From: Terriglobia bacterium
GTDB taxonomy: Bacteria > Acidobacteriota > Terriglobia > Terriglobales > Acidobacteriaceae
Assembly: GCA_020073385.1 (NCBI GenBank)
Contig: JAIQFH010000018.1
Coordinates: forward strand, 50,278-114,277
Length of the DNA stretch: 64,000 nt
Direction: 5' to 3'
Below, piece after piece: positions 51,568-61,234 of the stretch. The first letter of the stretch is position 1, and each line of letters starts with the position of its first letter. The notes beneath the pieces were generated by a model, which did not search any database, was not told the origin of the DNA, and saw nothing but the letters and a program-made list of their open reading frames with translations. The position numbers and the translations under genes were made by a program.

Positions 51568-52392
51568 ATGGACCTTAAGACTCTGCTCGATACCCCCCCA
51601 TGGGACTGGCCAGGAGATGCCGGGAGAACATTTTGGAGGATTCTGACTGATCCGCGATCCAAAGAATCCGACCGCCTGGTCGCCGCCGAACTGGCGGGCG
51701 ATTTTACGGTCATCAACGACGAATTGGCCGATACGTTAGTGACGATCGCAAGTAGTGCCGACGAACCAGAGCAACTACGCGCACGGGCGGCAATTTCCCT
51801 TGGGCCAGTCCTGGAACAGGCGGACACCGATGGATTCGAGGATCCGGATGACGTACCCGTTACTGAGAATACGTTTCACACCATCCAGGAATCGCTCGAG
51901 AAGCTTTACCTCGGTAAAAGCACTCCCAAGGAAGTGCGACGGCGAAGTTTGGAAGCATCGGTGCGCGCACCCCAGATATGGCATCAGGGTGCGATCGAGC
52001 AGGCTTATTCCAGCGGAGACAAAGAGTGGATGCTGACCGCCGTGTTTGCGATGCGATGGGTTCGCGGCTTTGACGATCAAATACTGGCGGCCTTGAAAAG
52101 CAGCGATCTCCAAATCAAATACCAGGCAGTCATCGCGGCGGGCAACTGGGGACTGGACGCTGCCTGGTCGCCCATCGTCGAACTCCTAAATGACGCTCAC
52201 TGCCCAAAACATTTTCTGCTTGCCGCCATCGGCGCCGTGGGCAGTATCCGTCCCAATGAGGCGCCGGAAATCCTAGTTGATCTGGCCAATTCCGATGACG
52301 AGGAAATCGCTGAGGCCGTTGAGGAGGCCGTGGCGCCAGCTGACGTGGCTTCAGACGAGGAAGACAGCGAAGAGGACGAGTGGATGCATTGA
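51568..52392 (+). CDS. HEAT-repeat protein
   Basis: The ATG at 51568 with GAGGGAG gives 274 residues of alpha-helical repeats: RLVAAELAGDFTVINDELADTL, ARAAISLGPVLEQAD, RRRSLEASVRA, IKYQAVIAAGNWGLDAAWSPI and FLLAAIGAVGSIRPNEAPEIL are spaced 35-40 residues apart, as in PBS-lyase/HEAT proteins. The C-terminal 20 residues are strongly acidic (EEAVAPADVASDEEDSEED). It probably binds a protein partner. A Fic C-terminal relic lies 280 bp downstream. Confidence 0.75.
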   Translation: MDLKTLLDTPPWDWPGDAGRTFWRILTDPRSKESDRLVAAELAGDFTVINDELADTLVTIASSADEPEQLRARAAISLGPVLEQADTDGFEDPDDVPVTENTFHTIQESLEKLYLGKSTPKEVRRRSLEASVRAPQIWHQGAIEQAYSSGDKEWMLTAVFAMRWVRGFDDQILAALKSSDLQIKYQAVIAAGNWGLDAAWSPIVELLNDAHCPKHFLLAAIGAVGSIRPNEAPEILVDLANSDDEEIAEAVEEAVAPADVASDEEDSEEDEWMH

Positions 52393-52675
52393 TCGGCATT
52401 ACCGGTGCACGGATCGGAAATGGCAACCGAGCGGGTACTCAATGAGTATTGCTCGACCATAGCCGCGCCGGGAGTTTCGTCTCCCAAATGGGGCGACAAC
52501 ATCGTCATCGTCGGGGCAAGGTTGACGCAAGTAGCCTTCAAAGATTGATCCTTGGGTGACTCTTACCTCCCACAAGCGAGCCGTAAAAGATCTATGTCGA
52601 TTCACTTCTCCCTTCCCTCGTCTACAGACCAGCCCATTAATTTGCTCGACGGATGGCGTCTGCGGGATACCCGTG

Positions 52676-52834
52676 GACAGTCATCCGGTCGGCGAGCGCA
52701 AGACTTATTTGAATACCCTCGAAAAAGCGAGCGTCGGCCAGGACATCGTTCCCTTCGTGGACTTCCTCGCCGGGCTGGTTCGGAAGCGGCTGGCTGGCGA
52801 GCCGTTGCCACCGGTTCCGAAGTCTACCTCATGA
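52676..52834 (+). pseudogene. C-terminal relic of a Fic/DOC-family protein
   Basis: The segment DSHPVGERKTYLNTLEKASV followed by GQDIVPFVDFLAGLVRKRLAG matches the C-terminal helices typical of Fic proteins (YLxALExASVxxDIxPFxxFL). The Fic motif HPFxxGNGR and all upstream parts are missing. It is a remnant. Confidence 0.55.
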
Positions 52835-52927
52835 AGTCTTCCTCATATCGGTAGCGCGGGATCAGGTAGGCAGGAAGAAGCGGATATAAACGTCCTTGCC
52901 GAGATAAGTGTAAGCCTACGACTGCAT

Positions 52928-55657
52928 CTACAAGGTAATGGCCAGATCTCGGACTGCTCCTTGTTCTAGAGATACGGATGGCGCGAGTGCGGAGGACTTC
53001 GAAATTTCAGTACCCAATCTCGCTTCCATCGCAGCCCTATCATCCGTATAAATCCGGGCGTCACTCTGCGCTCTTGAAACCGCGACATAGGCAAATCTCG
53101 AATTCACCAAGTCGGGGTGAGCCTTGGCATCCGCATTGATCAGCACTCGATCCGCGGTGAGGCCCTGGGCACTGTGGCTCGTCACCGCGTAACCGTGATC
53201 AAAATGTCGATTTTCCGACGGATCCAATTCCACTCTGCGGCCTTTTTCCAAGCGAATCGTAAGATCTCCTCGTGGTGAGATGCTTTCGATGGTGCCGAGC
53301 TCTCGATTGGCGACTCCAATGTTCTTGTCCGGTGCCACGAACTGCAGCCGGTCTCCAACGGCGAACCGTTGCTCGTTCTCACGATAGATGCTCACTCCGG
53401 TTAGCCGCCTCGGATCGTAGGTCACTTGTCCACGGCTTTTCGTTTCGACAGTCAGAAGATTCTCCGGAAGATTTGTTGACAGCACGCGTGCGTAGCTGCC
53501 CGCCCTGATCCCAAGGGACTTGCTGCCACGCGAGTAGCGGAGAACGTCGTCGACGTTGTACCGAGCTGCCCATCGCCGGTCGGCGCCTGTCATATCCTGT
53601 TGCGGTATCAAGACTCTGAACAAGTGATTTTCGGCACCAACCCTTCCCCTCGATTGCAACTCGGTCCGAATTGCGTCGTTCAGTTGCCGACGGGACGCAT
53701 TGTCGGGAGAGATGACAAGCGTGTTCTCAGGATTTTCGACGAAACTCCTGGCGATCACACGAATGCGCTCGGCGGCGTCACCAATCTCGGTGATGCGGCC
53801 CTGTTTCGCTAGGGCCTGGATTCCGGAGCTGACCTCGCCGCGAGCGAAGTGTTCCACAATCGCTTTCAGGTCCGGGTCCGTCTGGCGCACAATCTGCTCT
53901 AGTTTTGCCGTGCTCATACCGGCATCCTGCAATTGCTCGAAGGGCTTGCCTGCCTCGACCGCCTGATGTTGCCGGATATCACCGATCAGAACCACACGGT
54001 CCTGCGGTCCAAGGCGATGCATAAATTCTTTCACATGATGTGTGCTCGTCAGACTGGACTCGTCCACCAGGTACAGGCGCTTTTCATTTGCAGGGTCGGG
54101 GGTGCTCCTCCGAACGAGAAACCCCTGCAGGGTTCCCGCTGAGATACCGGCCTCTCTCAGTTGCTTGGCCGCACGGGAAGTGGGAGCAAAGCCCTCGACC
54201 TCGTATGCTCTGGCCTCGGCGGCCCTGCGAATGACGTCGAGTGCCGTTGTCTTTCCGACTCCGGCTGCACCTTGAATTCCCAGAACCCGATCACGGCAGG
54301 TCAACACATGCTTGATGGCGGTTTTTTGCTGAGAATTCAGATATGAGTGCTGGTCGGTCACGGCAGTGGCATCGCGAGCCGACAGAATCGGCGCGACCTG
54401 CCCCTGACCGATGCGCATCTGTTGAATGACTGCACGTTCCGCAGCCACGGTTTCAGGGGTGGTAAAGAGCCTTAAGGTCGGGTTCGGGGTGCTCGGAGCG
54501 GCAAGAAACTCGCCCCGCTGCAACCGTGTCTCAAAATTCTGGTGTACCTCGCTGTAGGTGATTTCGCCCATGCCGCGACGCAGCGCGTCGCGCATCAACA
54601 CGCGTTCGTCCACGACAGCTTCCCTTTCAAAGTGCCTGTCGCGGGAAAAGGTAACTGCCTCCTGCGCCCGCAACGCCGACAGCGCAGGGTTGACTTGTTC
54701 CACCCTCCGGACGCGTACGCGCGCCTCGGCGACGACTCGGGCTGCCTGGTGTCCGAACTCGGCGGCAAGCTTTCGGTGGGCAGCGAGCGCCTCCCGAGGA
54801 GAAAGAATTTGCTTCCGGTCTCGCGTCGAGTGGGCCGCAATCTCGGCGGACTCTTTGCTGTTCAACCCTAAGCTTTCCAGATGGGCTCGGATCTGCCGGC
54901 TGCGGGGACTGGAGGCATCGAGATATTCCTGCGAATAGCCTTTGATCTCCGGGGCACCACTCCTGCCCCGTTCCAACTCATATCCGAGCCGTGCCAACCG
55001 ATAGGTCAGTTCAGATTGATAGACAGCAGTGGCAAACTGCTGCGAGGCAAAGAGGCTTCGCGGTTGCAGCGCCCGTGTCTGCCCGTTCTCCAGTTCCGTC
55101 ATATTGAAGATCACAGCGTGAGTGTGCAATTGCGGCGCGGCATAGCCTTCGACGGGCCGAGCCGTGTCGTGTTCGAACGTGGCGACGATAAACTTGCCAG
55201 TCGTCTTGGCCGGATGGTCGCCGCCGATGCGAGCTTGGGTATAACGCTCGAGCTCGTTTAATGCCAGGCGGACACTCTCGCGATGAGCTTCCCGGACCCG
55301 TTCATCACCACCGACCAGAGCGGTCAGGGAAATCGATTTCGGTGCCGAGAAAGTTGCATCCCAACCGGCACGATGCGCAGCGGTCGTAATCGTCTTGCCC
55401 TTGGCATTTTCGTACTGGAAAGAGCTGCGATGTCGCACCAGTTGTTCACCCGTGACCGGGTGTTGGCCTTGGCACAATCGCCAAAACTCTTCCGCGCCCA
55501 CCGCCCCTCGCAAACCGTACTGTTCGGCTAGGCGACCCTGCCACGCGCCCTTAATTTCCTGTCCTCCGGCCCAATAGCTTTGCTCCGTCGAGGTGAATTC
55601 CTTCTGGTGGTAGCTCTGCGCTTGCCCGGCGGTGAGCGGTTTTGAAATCGTGAGCAC
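52928..55657 (-). CDS. MobF-type conjugative relaxase-helicase
   Basis: From the GTG at 55657 the product has 909 residues. The TrwC/TraI relaxase domain is at about 1-310: early catalytic tyrosines (Tyr16 and Tyr28 in GQAQSYHQKEF / EQSYWAGG), FEHDTAR with His162, and HTHAVIF with the metal histidines 178-180. A UvrD/RecD-like helicase follows: Walker A GAAGVGKTTAL near 463-473, Walker B YLVDESSL near 528, and late motifs HGYAVTSHSAQGLTADRV. It nicks oriT and unwinds the strand to be transferred. The start lies 8 bases past the coupling-protein stop. Upstream codons in the same frame belong to that gene. Confidence 0.93.
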   Translation of the reverse strand: MLTISKPLTAGQAQSYHQKEFTSTEQSYWAGGQEIKGAWQGRLAEQYGLRGAVGAEEFWRLCQGQHPVTGEQLVRHRSSFQYENAKGKTITTAAHRAGWDATFSAPKSISLTALVGGDERVREAHRESVRLALNELERYTQARIGGDHPAKTTGKFIVATFEHDTARPVEGYAAPQLHTHAVIFNMTELENGQTRALQPRSLFASQQFATAVYQSELTYRLARLGYELERGRSGAPEIKGYSQEYLDASSPRSRQIRAHLESLGLNSKESAEIAAHSTRDRKQILSPREALAAHRKLAAEFGHQAARVVAEARVRVRRVEQVNPALSALRAQEAVTFSRDRHFEREAVVDERVLMRDALRRGMGEITYSEVHQNFETRLQRGEFLAAPSTPNPTLRLFTTPETVAAERAVIQQMRIGQGQVAPILSARDATAVTDQHSYLNSQQKTAIKHVLTCRDRVLGIQGAAGVGKTTALDVIRRAAEARAYEVEGFAPTSRAAKQLREAGISAGTLQGFLVRRSTPDPANEKRLYLVDESSLTSTHHVKEFMHRLGPQDRVVLIGDIRQHQAVEAGKPFEQLQDAGMSTAKLEQIVRQTDPDLKAIVEHFARGEVSSGIQALAKQGRITEIGDAAERIRVIARSFVENPENTLVISPDNASRRQLNDAIRTELQSRGRVGAENHLFRVLIPQQDMTGADRRWAARYNVDDVLRYSRGSKSLGIRAGSYARVLSTNLPENLLTVETKSRGQVTYDPRRLTGVSIYRENEQRFAVGDRLQFVAPDKNIGVANRELGTIESISPRGDLTIRLEKGRRVELDPSENRHFDHGYAVTSHSAQGLTADRVLINADAKAHPDLVNSRFAYVAVSRAQSDARIYTDDRAAMEARLGTEISKSSALAPSVSLEQGAVRDLAITL

Positions 55658-55664
55658 GACTGTC

Positions 55665-57587
55665 CTACAGGTGTTCCGCGTTGAAGTCCATCGTCGTTGG
55701 TTCCACGTTCCCCACGCCTTGCGATGGCCCTTCGCCTTCCGGAGGCAGGTCTCGCGGAGTCTGGGCGCGAGGCAGAAAATCGTCCATGTCTCGTTCCATG
55801 AATGCCTTGTGCTTGGTCTGCATTTCAATGTAGGGAAAAGAAAATTGGGCCACGTAGTTGCCATATTTCAGGTAGGCTCGGAGATCGTCCATGCCGGAGA
55901 TTTCGGAAGGCATAACCAGCGGCTCGGTCTGCCGGTCCAAGGCGAAGTTTTTACCGCTTCGCGTGCCGTCGTAATGGGTTTCGCGCAATCGTTCGATTTC
56001 GACTTCGCCAATCGCTTCGCTCACCCACTTGGCGGCTCTCGGTTCGCTTGTACGCAAGAAGATCTTGGTTGCGGGTTGGGAGAGCATGGCCTCAGCATCC
56101 GGCCCGTAGCGAGCTTCCAGTTGGCTACGGCCTTGGAAACCTAGGATGATTGGATTGTTCGATTTCCGGTTTTCCGTGATCGCTGTATGAAGCTGCGGCA
56201 GCCGCTGCAGGCTGGCCAGTTCATCGATCACAAACCATGCTGGACGCTGGTGGGGATGCGGTTCGGTCAGCAGTCGCAATACTAGCAGGTCGAGCCACAG
56301 GCTGATGAGGGGCAGAAGGGCTTCCCGCAGCGCGGGACGCGAGGTGATGAAGATCCACCCGCGCCGCTCCTCCGCCCACTTCGTGGCCGTCCATGTGGAC
56401 GCTGTTTCCTCTGGTTTTGGCAGCAGCCGGAGGCTATCGGCGACCATATTCAGTGAACCCAGTACACCGGTTCGCTGATTGGGGGCCTTGGGATCGATCA
56501 GCGCCGCCAATTCGGTGCCCTTAACCCTGCGATCGATCTCTTCGGGGTGCGCCATCCAATCCACCAACTGGGTCGGTGCGGGCAAAAAGCTAAGCAGGTG
56601 GGCGAAGATTTTTTGTGGACTTTCTACGAAGAAGCGATGGCTCATGCCAGCGGGCTGAAAAAGGGAAACTGCGATGGCCTTAGCCTCGGCTTTGCGACGC
56701 AACTCGTCCGACGGACTCCAGTAAGGACAGCGGGAGTCGAGCGGATTCAGCACGATGTCGCCGCGACGCTCGTCATAAAACTGCTGGATGAACTCGCAGG
56801 CCGGATCATAGACAATCGCGCCGTGCCCGCGCTCCGCAACCTGGAATAGGATCTGGCGAATGATCGTAGATTTGCCCGCGCCGGTATCGCCCACGGTCAG
56901 GATGTGTTTGTTTTCGGCAGCTCTTGGGATGCGGAGCGGTTTCTTTTCGCCGTCGACCACGAGTCCGATGCCATCGCCGCCGAGGGCTTTTGAGAATTCA
57001 CTCCCCGATACGAGCAGCGGCCCTTTGAGGCGACGACCATACCGCAGTTGTCGCCGGCGCCGGATATCTTTGCGGAGGGAGAAAGGCAGCTCGAGAACCA
57101 GGGCGAGCGCCCCCCAAAGCAGCGGAGTCTCGAACAAGTCCAACGGAGTGGCGCCACCATAGATCCACTGCGCGAGATAGGCATGCAAAGCCTGGTTTTG
57201 GTATATCCGAGGCGGTTCTCGCCAGAGAAGTCGTGGCCCTTGCTGAAGTGCCGCCGGCGAGAGTTGGAAAGGCAGAGCCTTCCCGACCATTTGGGGTGTG
57301 AGTCCGGGTTGCAGGTCCGAGTCGAGAGCCGGACGCGGCGCGCGTTGCCGATCGAAAATATAGATTAACTGGTAGACACCGGTGGGGTGCAAGATGCCAG
57401 TCGTCTCCGTGCGTAAATAGTACGGCAGGTAATACTTCTCGAGCTGGCTTAGCCCGAAACTAAAGCGCAGGTATACCAGGAAGCCGGCCAGCACAACCGC
57501 AAGAAAGATCGCCCCATACGTGTAGTAGAAGCCTCGTGGCGGCCAGATTAACGATTCTTCTCGACCCCATTTTTGTACCTTGGACAC
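55665..57587 (-). CDS. VirD4/TraD-type coupling protein
   Basis: From the GTG at 57587 (AGGAG site) the product has 640 residues. Two membrane helices are at about 23-40 and 150-170. The ATPase domain has Walker A GDTGAGKST at 233-241, Walker B WFVIDELASL near 447 and the downstream ILGFQGRSQLEARYG, as in TraD/TrwB. The C-terminal tail (about 600-640) is Pro/Glu-rich and likely contacts the relaxase. It brings the relaxase-DNA complex to the secretion channel. It starts 2 bp after the upstream accessory gene. Confidence 0.92.
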   Translation of the reverse strand: MSKVQKWGREESLIWPPRGFYYTYGAIFLAVVLAGFLVYLRFSFGLSQLEKYYLPYYLRTETTGILHPTGVYQLIYIFDRQRAPRPALDSDLQPGLTPQMVGKALPFQLSPAALQQGPRLLWREPPRIYQNQALHAYLAQWIYGGATPLDLFETPLLWGALALVLELPFSLRKDIRRRRQLRYGRRLKGPLLVSGSEFSKALGGDGIGLVVDGEKKPLRIPRAAENKHILTVGDTGAGKSTIIRQILFQVAERGHGAIVYDPACEFIQQFYDERRGDIVLNPLDSRCPYWSPSDELRRKAEAKAIAVSLFQPAGMSHRFFVESPQKIFAHLLSFLPAPTQLVDWMAHPEEIDRRVKGTELAALIDPKAPNQRTGVLGSLNMVADSLRLLPKPEETASTWTATKWAEERRGWIFITSRPALREALLPLISLWLDLLVLRLLTEPHPHQRPAWFVIDELASLQRLPQLHTAITENRKSNNPIILGFQGRSQLEARYGPDAEAMLSQPATKIFLRTSEPRAAKWVSEAIGEVEIERLRETHYDGTRSGKNFALDRQTEPLVMPSEISGMDDLRAYLKYGNYVAQFSFPYIEMQTKHKAFMERDMDDFLPRAQTPRDLPPEGEGPSQGVGNVEPTTMDFNAEHL

Positions 57588-57589
57588 GG

Positions 57590-57985
57590 CTACTCCTTCT
57601 CGGTATTTAAGCGCTTGGCAAGAAGCTCCTGAGTTGTCCGACCCTTGTGGGCTTGCACGCCTTTGATGATGTTTTGGTACTGCTCCGGGCTGAGGCGTTC
57701 CCCACGCGTCAACGGTGAAAGGACGTTCATCAGGAACAACTGAATTCCTACCACTTCGGTCAGCACGACGGGCTCGTGGCTGATGGCTGGGACGTTCGGT
57801 CGAGCCGCTCGCAGCAGCACCTCGCGGACCCATTCCCCCATCTTCTTACCTTCGGCGGAAGAGACTCGTTGCAGTTCGCATTCCTCCTCTTGCGTGATCT
57901 TGGTGCTGACCGTCTGAGTTCGCCTCTCCCTGGTCTTGGCTTTTCCCTTTTCGAATAGCGAAGTTTCGTAATCGTCAGTCATCAC
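57590..57985 (-). CDS. Ribbon-helix-helix relaxosome accessory protein (MobC/TraM-like)
   Basis: The 131-residue protein has a ribbon-helix-helix-like N-terminal part: a strand (TQTVSTKITQEEE) then helices ELQRVSSAEGKKMGEWVREVLLRAA. The C-terminal half is helical (VVGIQLFLMNVLSPL, SPEQYQNIIKGVQAHKG). Such proteins bind oriT and assist the relaxase. It is the first gene of the mob operon, just downstream of the candidate oriT. Confidence 0.72.
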   Translation of the reverse strand: MMTDDYETSLFEKGKAKTRERRTQTVSTKITQEEECELQRVSSAEGKKMGEWVREVLLRAARPNVPAISHEPVVLTEVVGIQLFLMNVLSPLTRGERLSPEQYQNIIKGVQAHKGRTTQELLAKRLNTEKE

Positions 57986-58111
57986 GAGGTCTCCAGGACG
58001 AGCGCGCCGGCGTAGCTAGACAGCTAGCGCACGCTCGTAAGTCACAGATCGCTTTCCATCGCTCTCGGGCTACCTTGGGTAGCCCGGCAGCGCCCGGTAG
58101 GGGGTGGAGTG
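57986..58111. other. Candidate origin of transfer (oriT) region
   Basis: The 126 bases between the accessory gene and the next gene include a perfect 9-bp inverted repeat (CGGGCTACC-TTG-GGTAGCCCG, 58066-58086) and a second partial palindrome around GCTAGACAGCTAGC (58014-58027). Inverted repeats beside a relaxase operon are where nic sites are usually found. The same hairpin could also be a terminator. Confidence 0.5.
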
Positions 58112-58384
58112 TCAAAATTCTTCCGGTGCGAAGCACCCTTCCGCATCCTTGTTCGGACCTCTACGAACGCGCAGCGCGGAAGCAACCTGCTTGGCCTGAG
58201 GCGTCTTCAGAAAGTCCTGAAAATCGCGGTCCTTCGAGAAGACATAGTTGAGCGCCTTGTCCACAACATCGTCTGCGGATGCGTGGACGAAAGCGGCATA
58301 TTGATCGACCTGTTCGGCGGTGGACTCGTCCAGCCGAACAGAAGCACTGACGAAGCGACTCAAGTTGATTTCAAGTAGTGGCAT
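58112..58384 (-). CDS. Small helical protein of the transfer region, unknown
   Basis: The 90-residue protein begins with a short strand and helix reminiscent of ribbon-helix-helix proteins (LEINLSRFVSASVRLDESTAEQVDQY in outline) and then two helices (SADDVVDKALNYVF, FQDFLKTPQAKQVASALRV). The AGGAG site is clear. It is expressed with the primase gene upstream (24-bp gap) and may be a DNA-binding accessory factor. Confidence 0.6.
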   Translation of the reverse strand: MPLLEINLSRFVSASVRLDESTAEQVDQYAAFVHASADDVVDKALNYVFSKDRDFQDFLKTPQAKQVASALRVRRGPNKDAEGCFAPEEF

Positions 58385-58408
58385 AGTGTTCTCCTTATGG
58401 GTGGTGAA

Positions 58409-59380
58409 TCACGCAATCTTTCTCCGGGCAATCATCCGCTGCGCCGTTAGCGCAATCTCCCGCGCACGAGCGCGGCAAAGTGCAGCGGGAATCTCGAAGC
58501 GTCGGCGGACTTCGAGCATCGTGACAATGTCATCTATCGGAATACCTTCGACGAGCCAGAGCCTGGCCGATGCGACATCCACGGTTCGCTGTGCGTAGTA
58601 CAGAGGATTCGGTTTATCGGCGCGGCGCGATGCAAGCTTGCGCGTAAGCTTCGCGGCGTCCTTTCCACGGGCAAGTTGATGCAGAACCCATGCCCAATCG
58701 TGCTCGGAATTGCTGTGGTTAGAGGGATGCTTTGGCGGTGTGATTGAACGGGACGAAAGAACGGCATCGGTGGCCAGAATGTCCAGCCGGAAGTCATCGG
58801 AATTCCAAGTGGAAACGCCGGGGTATTCAACCGTGACGGGATACGCCGGATCGTACTTGCAATTCAGGAATCCGGGAAGGCGGAGAACCCGATTGCAGTC
58901 CGTGCAGGCGGGATCGCCGCCAAAGGTAATCGCAAGCAGTTTCAGCGCGCTTTCCTGCTGTTCAAGAGTGAAGCCGTCAACTCGCCAGAGGATCTGGTAC
59001 TTACCGAGCGATGTCGAGAGGACCGCATTTGGCGGGGGAACCGCATCCGAGGCGCGGAGCGAAGTGAGGCGGGCCTCGCCATCGGTGTCCAAATCAAGGT
59101 ACAGATGCCGGACCGCGGCAATACACTCTTTGGTACGTTTGCGGCTGGCAGGGCGAAGCGGGTTAGCAGCCACATAGATATTCGCTCCGGTAGAGTTCTC
59201 GTGCGCGAGCCAGCCGAGGTAACGAGGCGCAAGCGCATGTTCCAAAGGAACAATTCGCTGAAGCGTCTGGCTAGGAGATTCTCTCCGGACGAGAAGGGCA
59301 ATCGTTTCATCCGGAGCGAAGCAGCGGGCGAGAAAGTCAGCAGCGGTGTTGGTTCCATTTCCACTGCTATGGTGTGGCAT
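58409..59380 (-). CDS. RepB-like DNA primase
   Basis: The 323-residue protein has the RepB-family primase core: a strand NIYVAANPLRP near residue 70, the acidic motif HLYLDLDTDG near 93-102 (metal-binding aspartates), a late SLGKYQILWRV and NRVLRLPGFLNCKY near 165-178. A C-terminal helical domain follows. Such primases start replication of transferred single strands. The start overlaps the end of the VirB11 gene by 14 bases, so they are co-translated. Together with SSB it prepares incoming DNA. Confidence 0.82.
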   Translation of the reverse strand: MPHHSSGNGTNTAADFLARCFAPDETIALLVRRESPSQTLQRIVPLEHALAPRYLGWLAHENSTGANIYVAANPLRPASRKRTKECIAAVRHLYLDLDTDGEARLTSLRASDAVPPPNAVLSTSLGKYQILWRVDGFTLEQQESALKLLAITFGGDPACTDCNRVLRLPGFLNCKYDPAYPVTVEYPGVSTWNSDDFRLDILATDAVLSSRSITPPKHPSNHSNSEHDWAWVLHQLARGKDAAKLTRKLASRRADKPNPLYYAQRTVDVASARLWLVEGIPIDDIVTMLEVRRRFEIPAALCRARAREIALTAQRMIARRKIA

Positions 59381-60332
59381 GTTTCACCTCGAATACGGGC
59401 TCGATCAGGAAGCGTTTGGCATCGCGGTCGTACCCGCGAAGCGCCAGGACTTCGCGGAGGATGCGGCACGGTGGTCGACGCTCGACATGGACGACAAAAT
59501 CGACGGCTTCTCCGATCTCAGCTTCGGTGTCGGAGAAGGTGGTTTGCGCGTGGTCGCGCATGACCAGATTGGCGAAGCGCGTGAGGGCTTTGGCTGCCGA
59601 GTTGGCGTGGATCGTCGCGAGCGAGCCGGTGTGGCCAGTGTTGAAGGAATCGAGCAGCGTGCGCGCCTCGATGCCACGCACTTCGCCCATGATGATCCGG
59701 TCCGGTCGCCAGCGGAGAGCGGACTTTAGAAGCTTATCGAACGAGATGTTGGCCTTGAAGGTATCGGACTGGCATTCGGCAGCCACGATGTTTGGCTTCC
59801 GGATCTGGAGTTCGGCGGTGTCCTCAATGACGACGAGGCGCTCCTGGTCCGGAATGAAGTCAGCCAGTATCCGTAGAAGCGTGGTCTTGCCGGTGCCTGT
59901 TCCACCGCTGATAAGCAGCGTCTTTCCGCCGCGAATCTGCTCGGCTAAGAAATCTGCAAGAGGCCGCGTCAGCGTGCCCCGAGCAATGAGGTCATCGATT
60001 GTGTAATGGCGGCTGGTGAACTTTCTGATCGTCAGCGACGGAGCGGGGCATACGACCGGCGGAATCACCGCCGCAAGCCGGCTCCCATCCGGGAGATGCG
60101 CGTCCAGTAAGGGGTTGTCTTCATCGAGCTTCTTGCCCAGCTGGTTGGCGATGACTTCAAGGCCGGTGCGCAGCCTGCCGGCGTCGAAGGAGATATTGGG
60201 TTCCTGGCACAATTTTCCATCGCGCTCGCAGAACCACGAGGCATCCGGATTGCCCATGATCTCGCTGACGCTTTCGTCGAGCAGCAGGGGCTCGATGGGT
60301 CGAAGGAATGGCAGGATCAATTCGAAACTCAT
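59367..60332 (-). CDS. trbB: VirB11/TrbB-type secretion ATPase
   Basis: The 321-residue protein has an N-terminal domain (about 1-115, LDESVSEIMGNPDASWFCERDG in outline is typical of TrbB/CpaF) and the ATPase domain with Walker A GGTGTGKTTL at 143-152, Asp box VIEDTAELQI, Walker B-like IIMGEVRG and His box TGHTGSLATIHANSA. It forms hexamers that power pilus assembly and DNA transfer. It is read with the primase and, after a 67-bp gap, follows the SSB gene on the minus strand. The C-terminus is normal. Confidence 0.92.
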   Translation of the reverse strand: MSFELILPFLRPIEPLLLDESVSEIMGNPDASWFCERDGKLCQEPNISFDAGRLRTGLEVIANQLGKKLDEDNPLLDAHLPDGSRLAAVIPPVVCPAPSLTIRKFTSRHYTIDDLIARGTLTRPLADFLAEQIRGGKTLLISGGTGTGKTTLLRILADFIPDQERLVVIEDTAELQIRKPNIVAAECQSDTFKANISFDKLLKSALRWRPDRIIMGEVRGIEARTLLDSFNTGHTGSLATIHANSAAKALTRFANLVMRDHAQTTFSDTEAEIGEAVDFVVHVERRPPCRILREVLALRGYDRDAKRFLIEPVFEVKHATP

Positions 60333-60398
60333 TGCGGGAACCTCACAACCGTAGAAGCCCAGCGTGTAGCCGGGCTTCCGAGAGTGAAGAGGAAGGCG

Positions 60399-60785
60399 CT
60401 ATGCGGCCGTTTCCTCTGGCGACGATTCATCGTGCTCCTGGTCTTCCGGAGCGGCTTTCTCAGCGCGGTCCAGCTTTAGGATCGAAGCGACCCGAATTTC
60501 CCAGACGCGCTTCATCGTGTCGTTCTTCTTGCTCTGGTACTCCCGGCTGCGCAGTTCGCCTTCCACCTGGATATGCGCGCCCTTGGCGAGCGTCTTGGCG
60601 AACTCTGAGAGCTTGCCGAAGACTACGCAACGGTGCCATTCGGTGTGCGAAATGTACTTGCCATCCTTCTTGTAGGAGGACTTGGTTGCCAGTGAAAGAT
60701 TGGTGACGCTGAAGTCCGCGCTGTTGGTGCGAGCTTCGGGGTTGCTGCCGAGAAAGCCGATGAGGGTTACTTTGTTCTGGTACAT
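60399..60785 (-). CDS. ssb: Single-stranded DNA-binding protein
   Basis: The 128-residue protein is an OB-fold SSB: NKVTLIGFLGSNPEAR at the start, FSVTNLSLATKSSYK, then TEWHRCVVFGKLSEFAKTLAKG, which is close to standard SSB, and VEGELRSREYQ. The C-terminal tail is acidic but ends EETAA rather than the DDDIPF of host SSB, so binding to host repair proteins is likely reduced. This is common for element-borne copies. Confidence 0.9.
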   Translation of the reverse strand: MYQNKVTLIGFLGSNPEARTNSADFSVTNLSLATKSSYKKDGKYISHTEWHRCVVFGKLSEFAKTLAKGAHIQVEGELRSREYQSKKNDTMKRVWEIRVASILKLDRAEKAAPEDQEHDESSPEETAA

Positions 60786-61234
60786 GAGAGTGTCTCCGTT
60801 TGTTGAATTCGCCCGTTGTTGCTCGGGTCACACTGGGCGGAGCTTAGCGAGTGGGCCCGGCTCCCTAGTGCCGAAGGTCTGCTTTCTGGGAGGGGCCCGA
60901 AAGAAGTTTGAGAGGCGTTCTTTGCCGTGGTTCTCAAACTTGTTTTGGGAGGAACCGAGACCCCGAAGGGGCGCAGAATGCAAAGCAGAAGACCGAGTGC
61001 CGCCGGGCGCCGGAAAGGCCCCGAAGCTGTGACCGAGCAAAAGACGGGATACATAACGGCAGACACGACCCAGAGCAAAGTTATCATCTGGAGACTGGCT
61101 GCCGAAGTTCACAGCAATTGCAGTGCGATTCGAGCGGCAAGGTCCGACGTAAGAAGGGGGCAATTCGCCACCGTAGTTGCGCGTCGAATGGTTCTTGTTC
61201 GCCGACTCCACCTGAGGATGTCCGTTAATTCGTA
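60786..61234. other. Gene-free stretch left of the IS256 element
   Basis: About 450 bases with no convincing gene. The sequence should include the promoter for ssb and trbB. Open frames on both strands lack ribosome sites. It ends at the IS256 terminal repeat. Confidence 0.45.
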
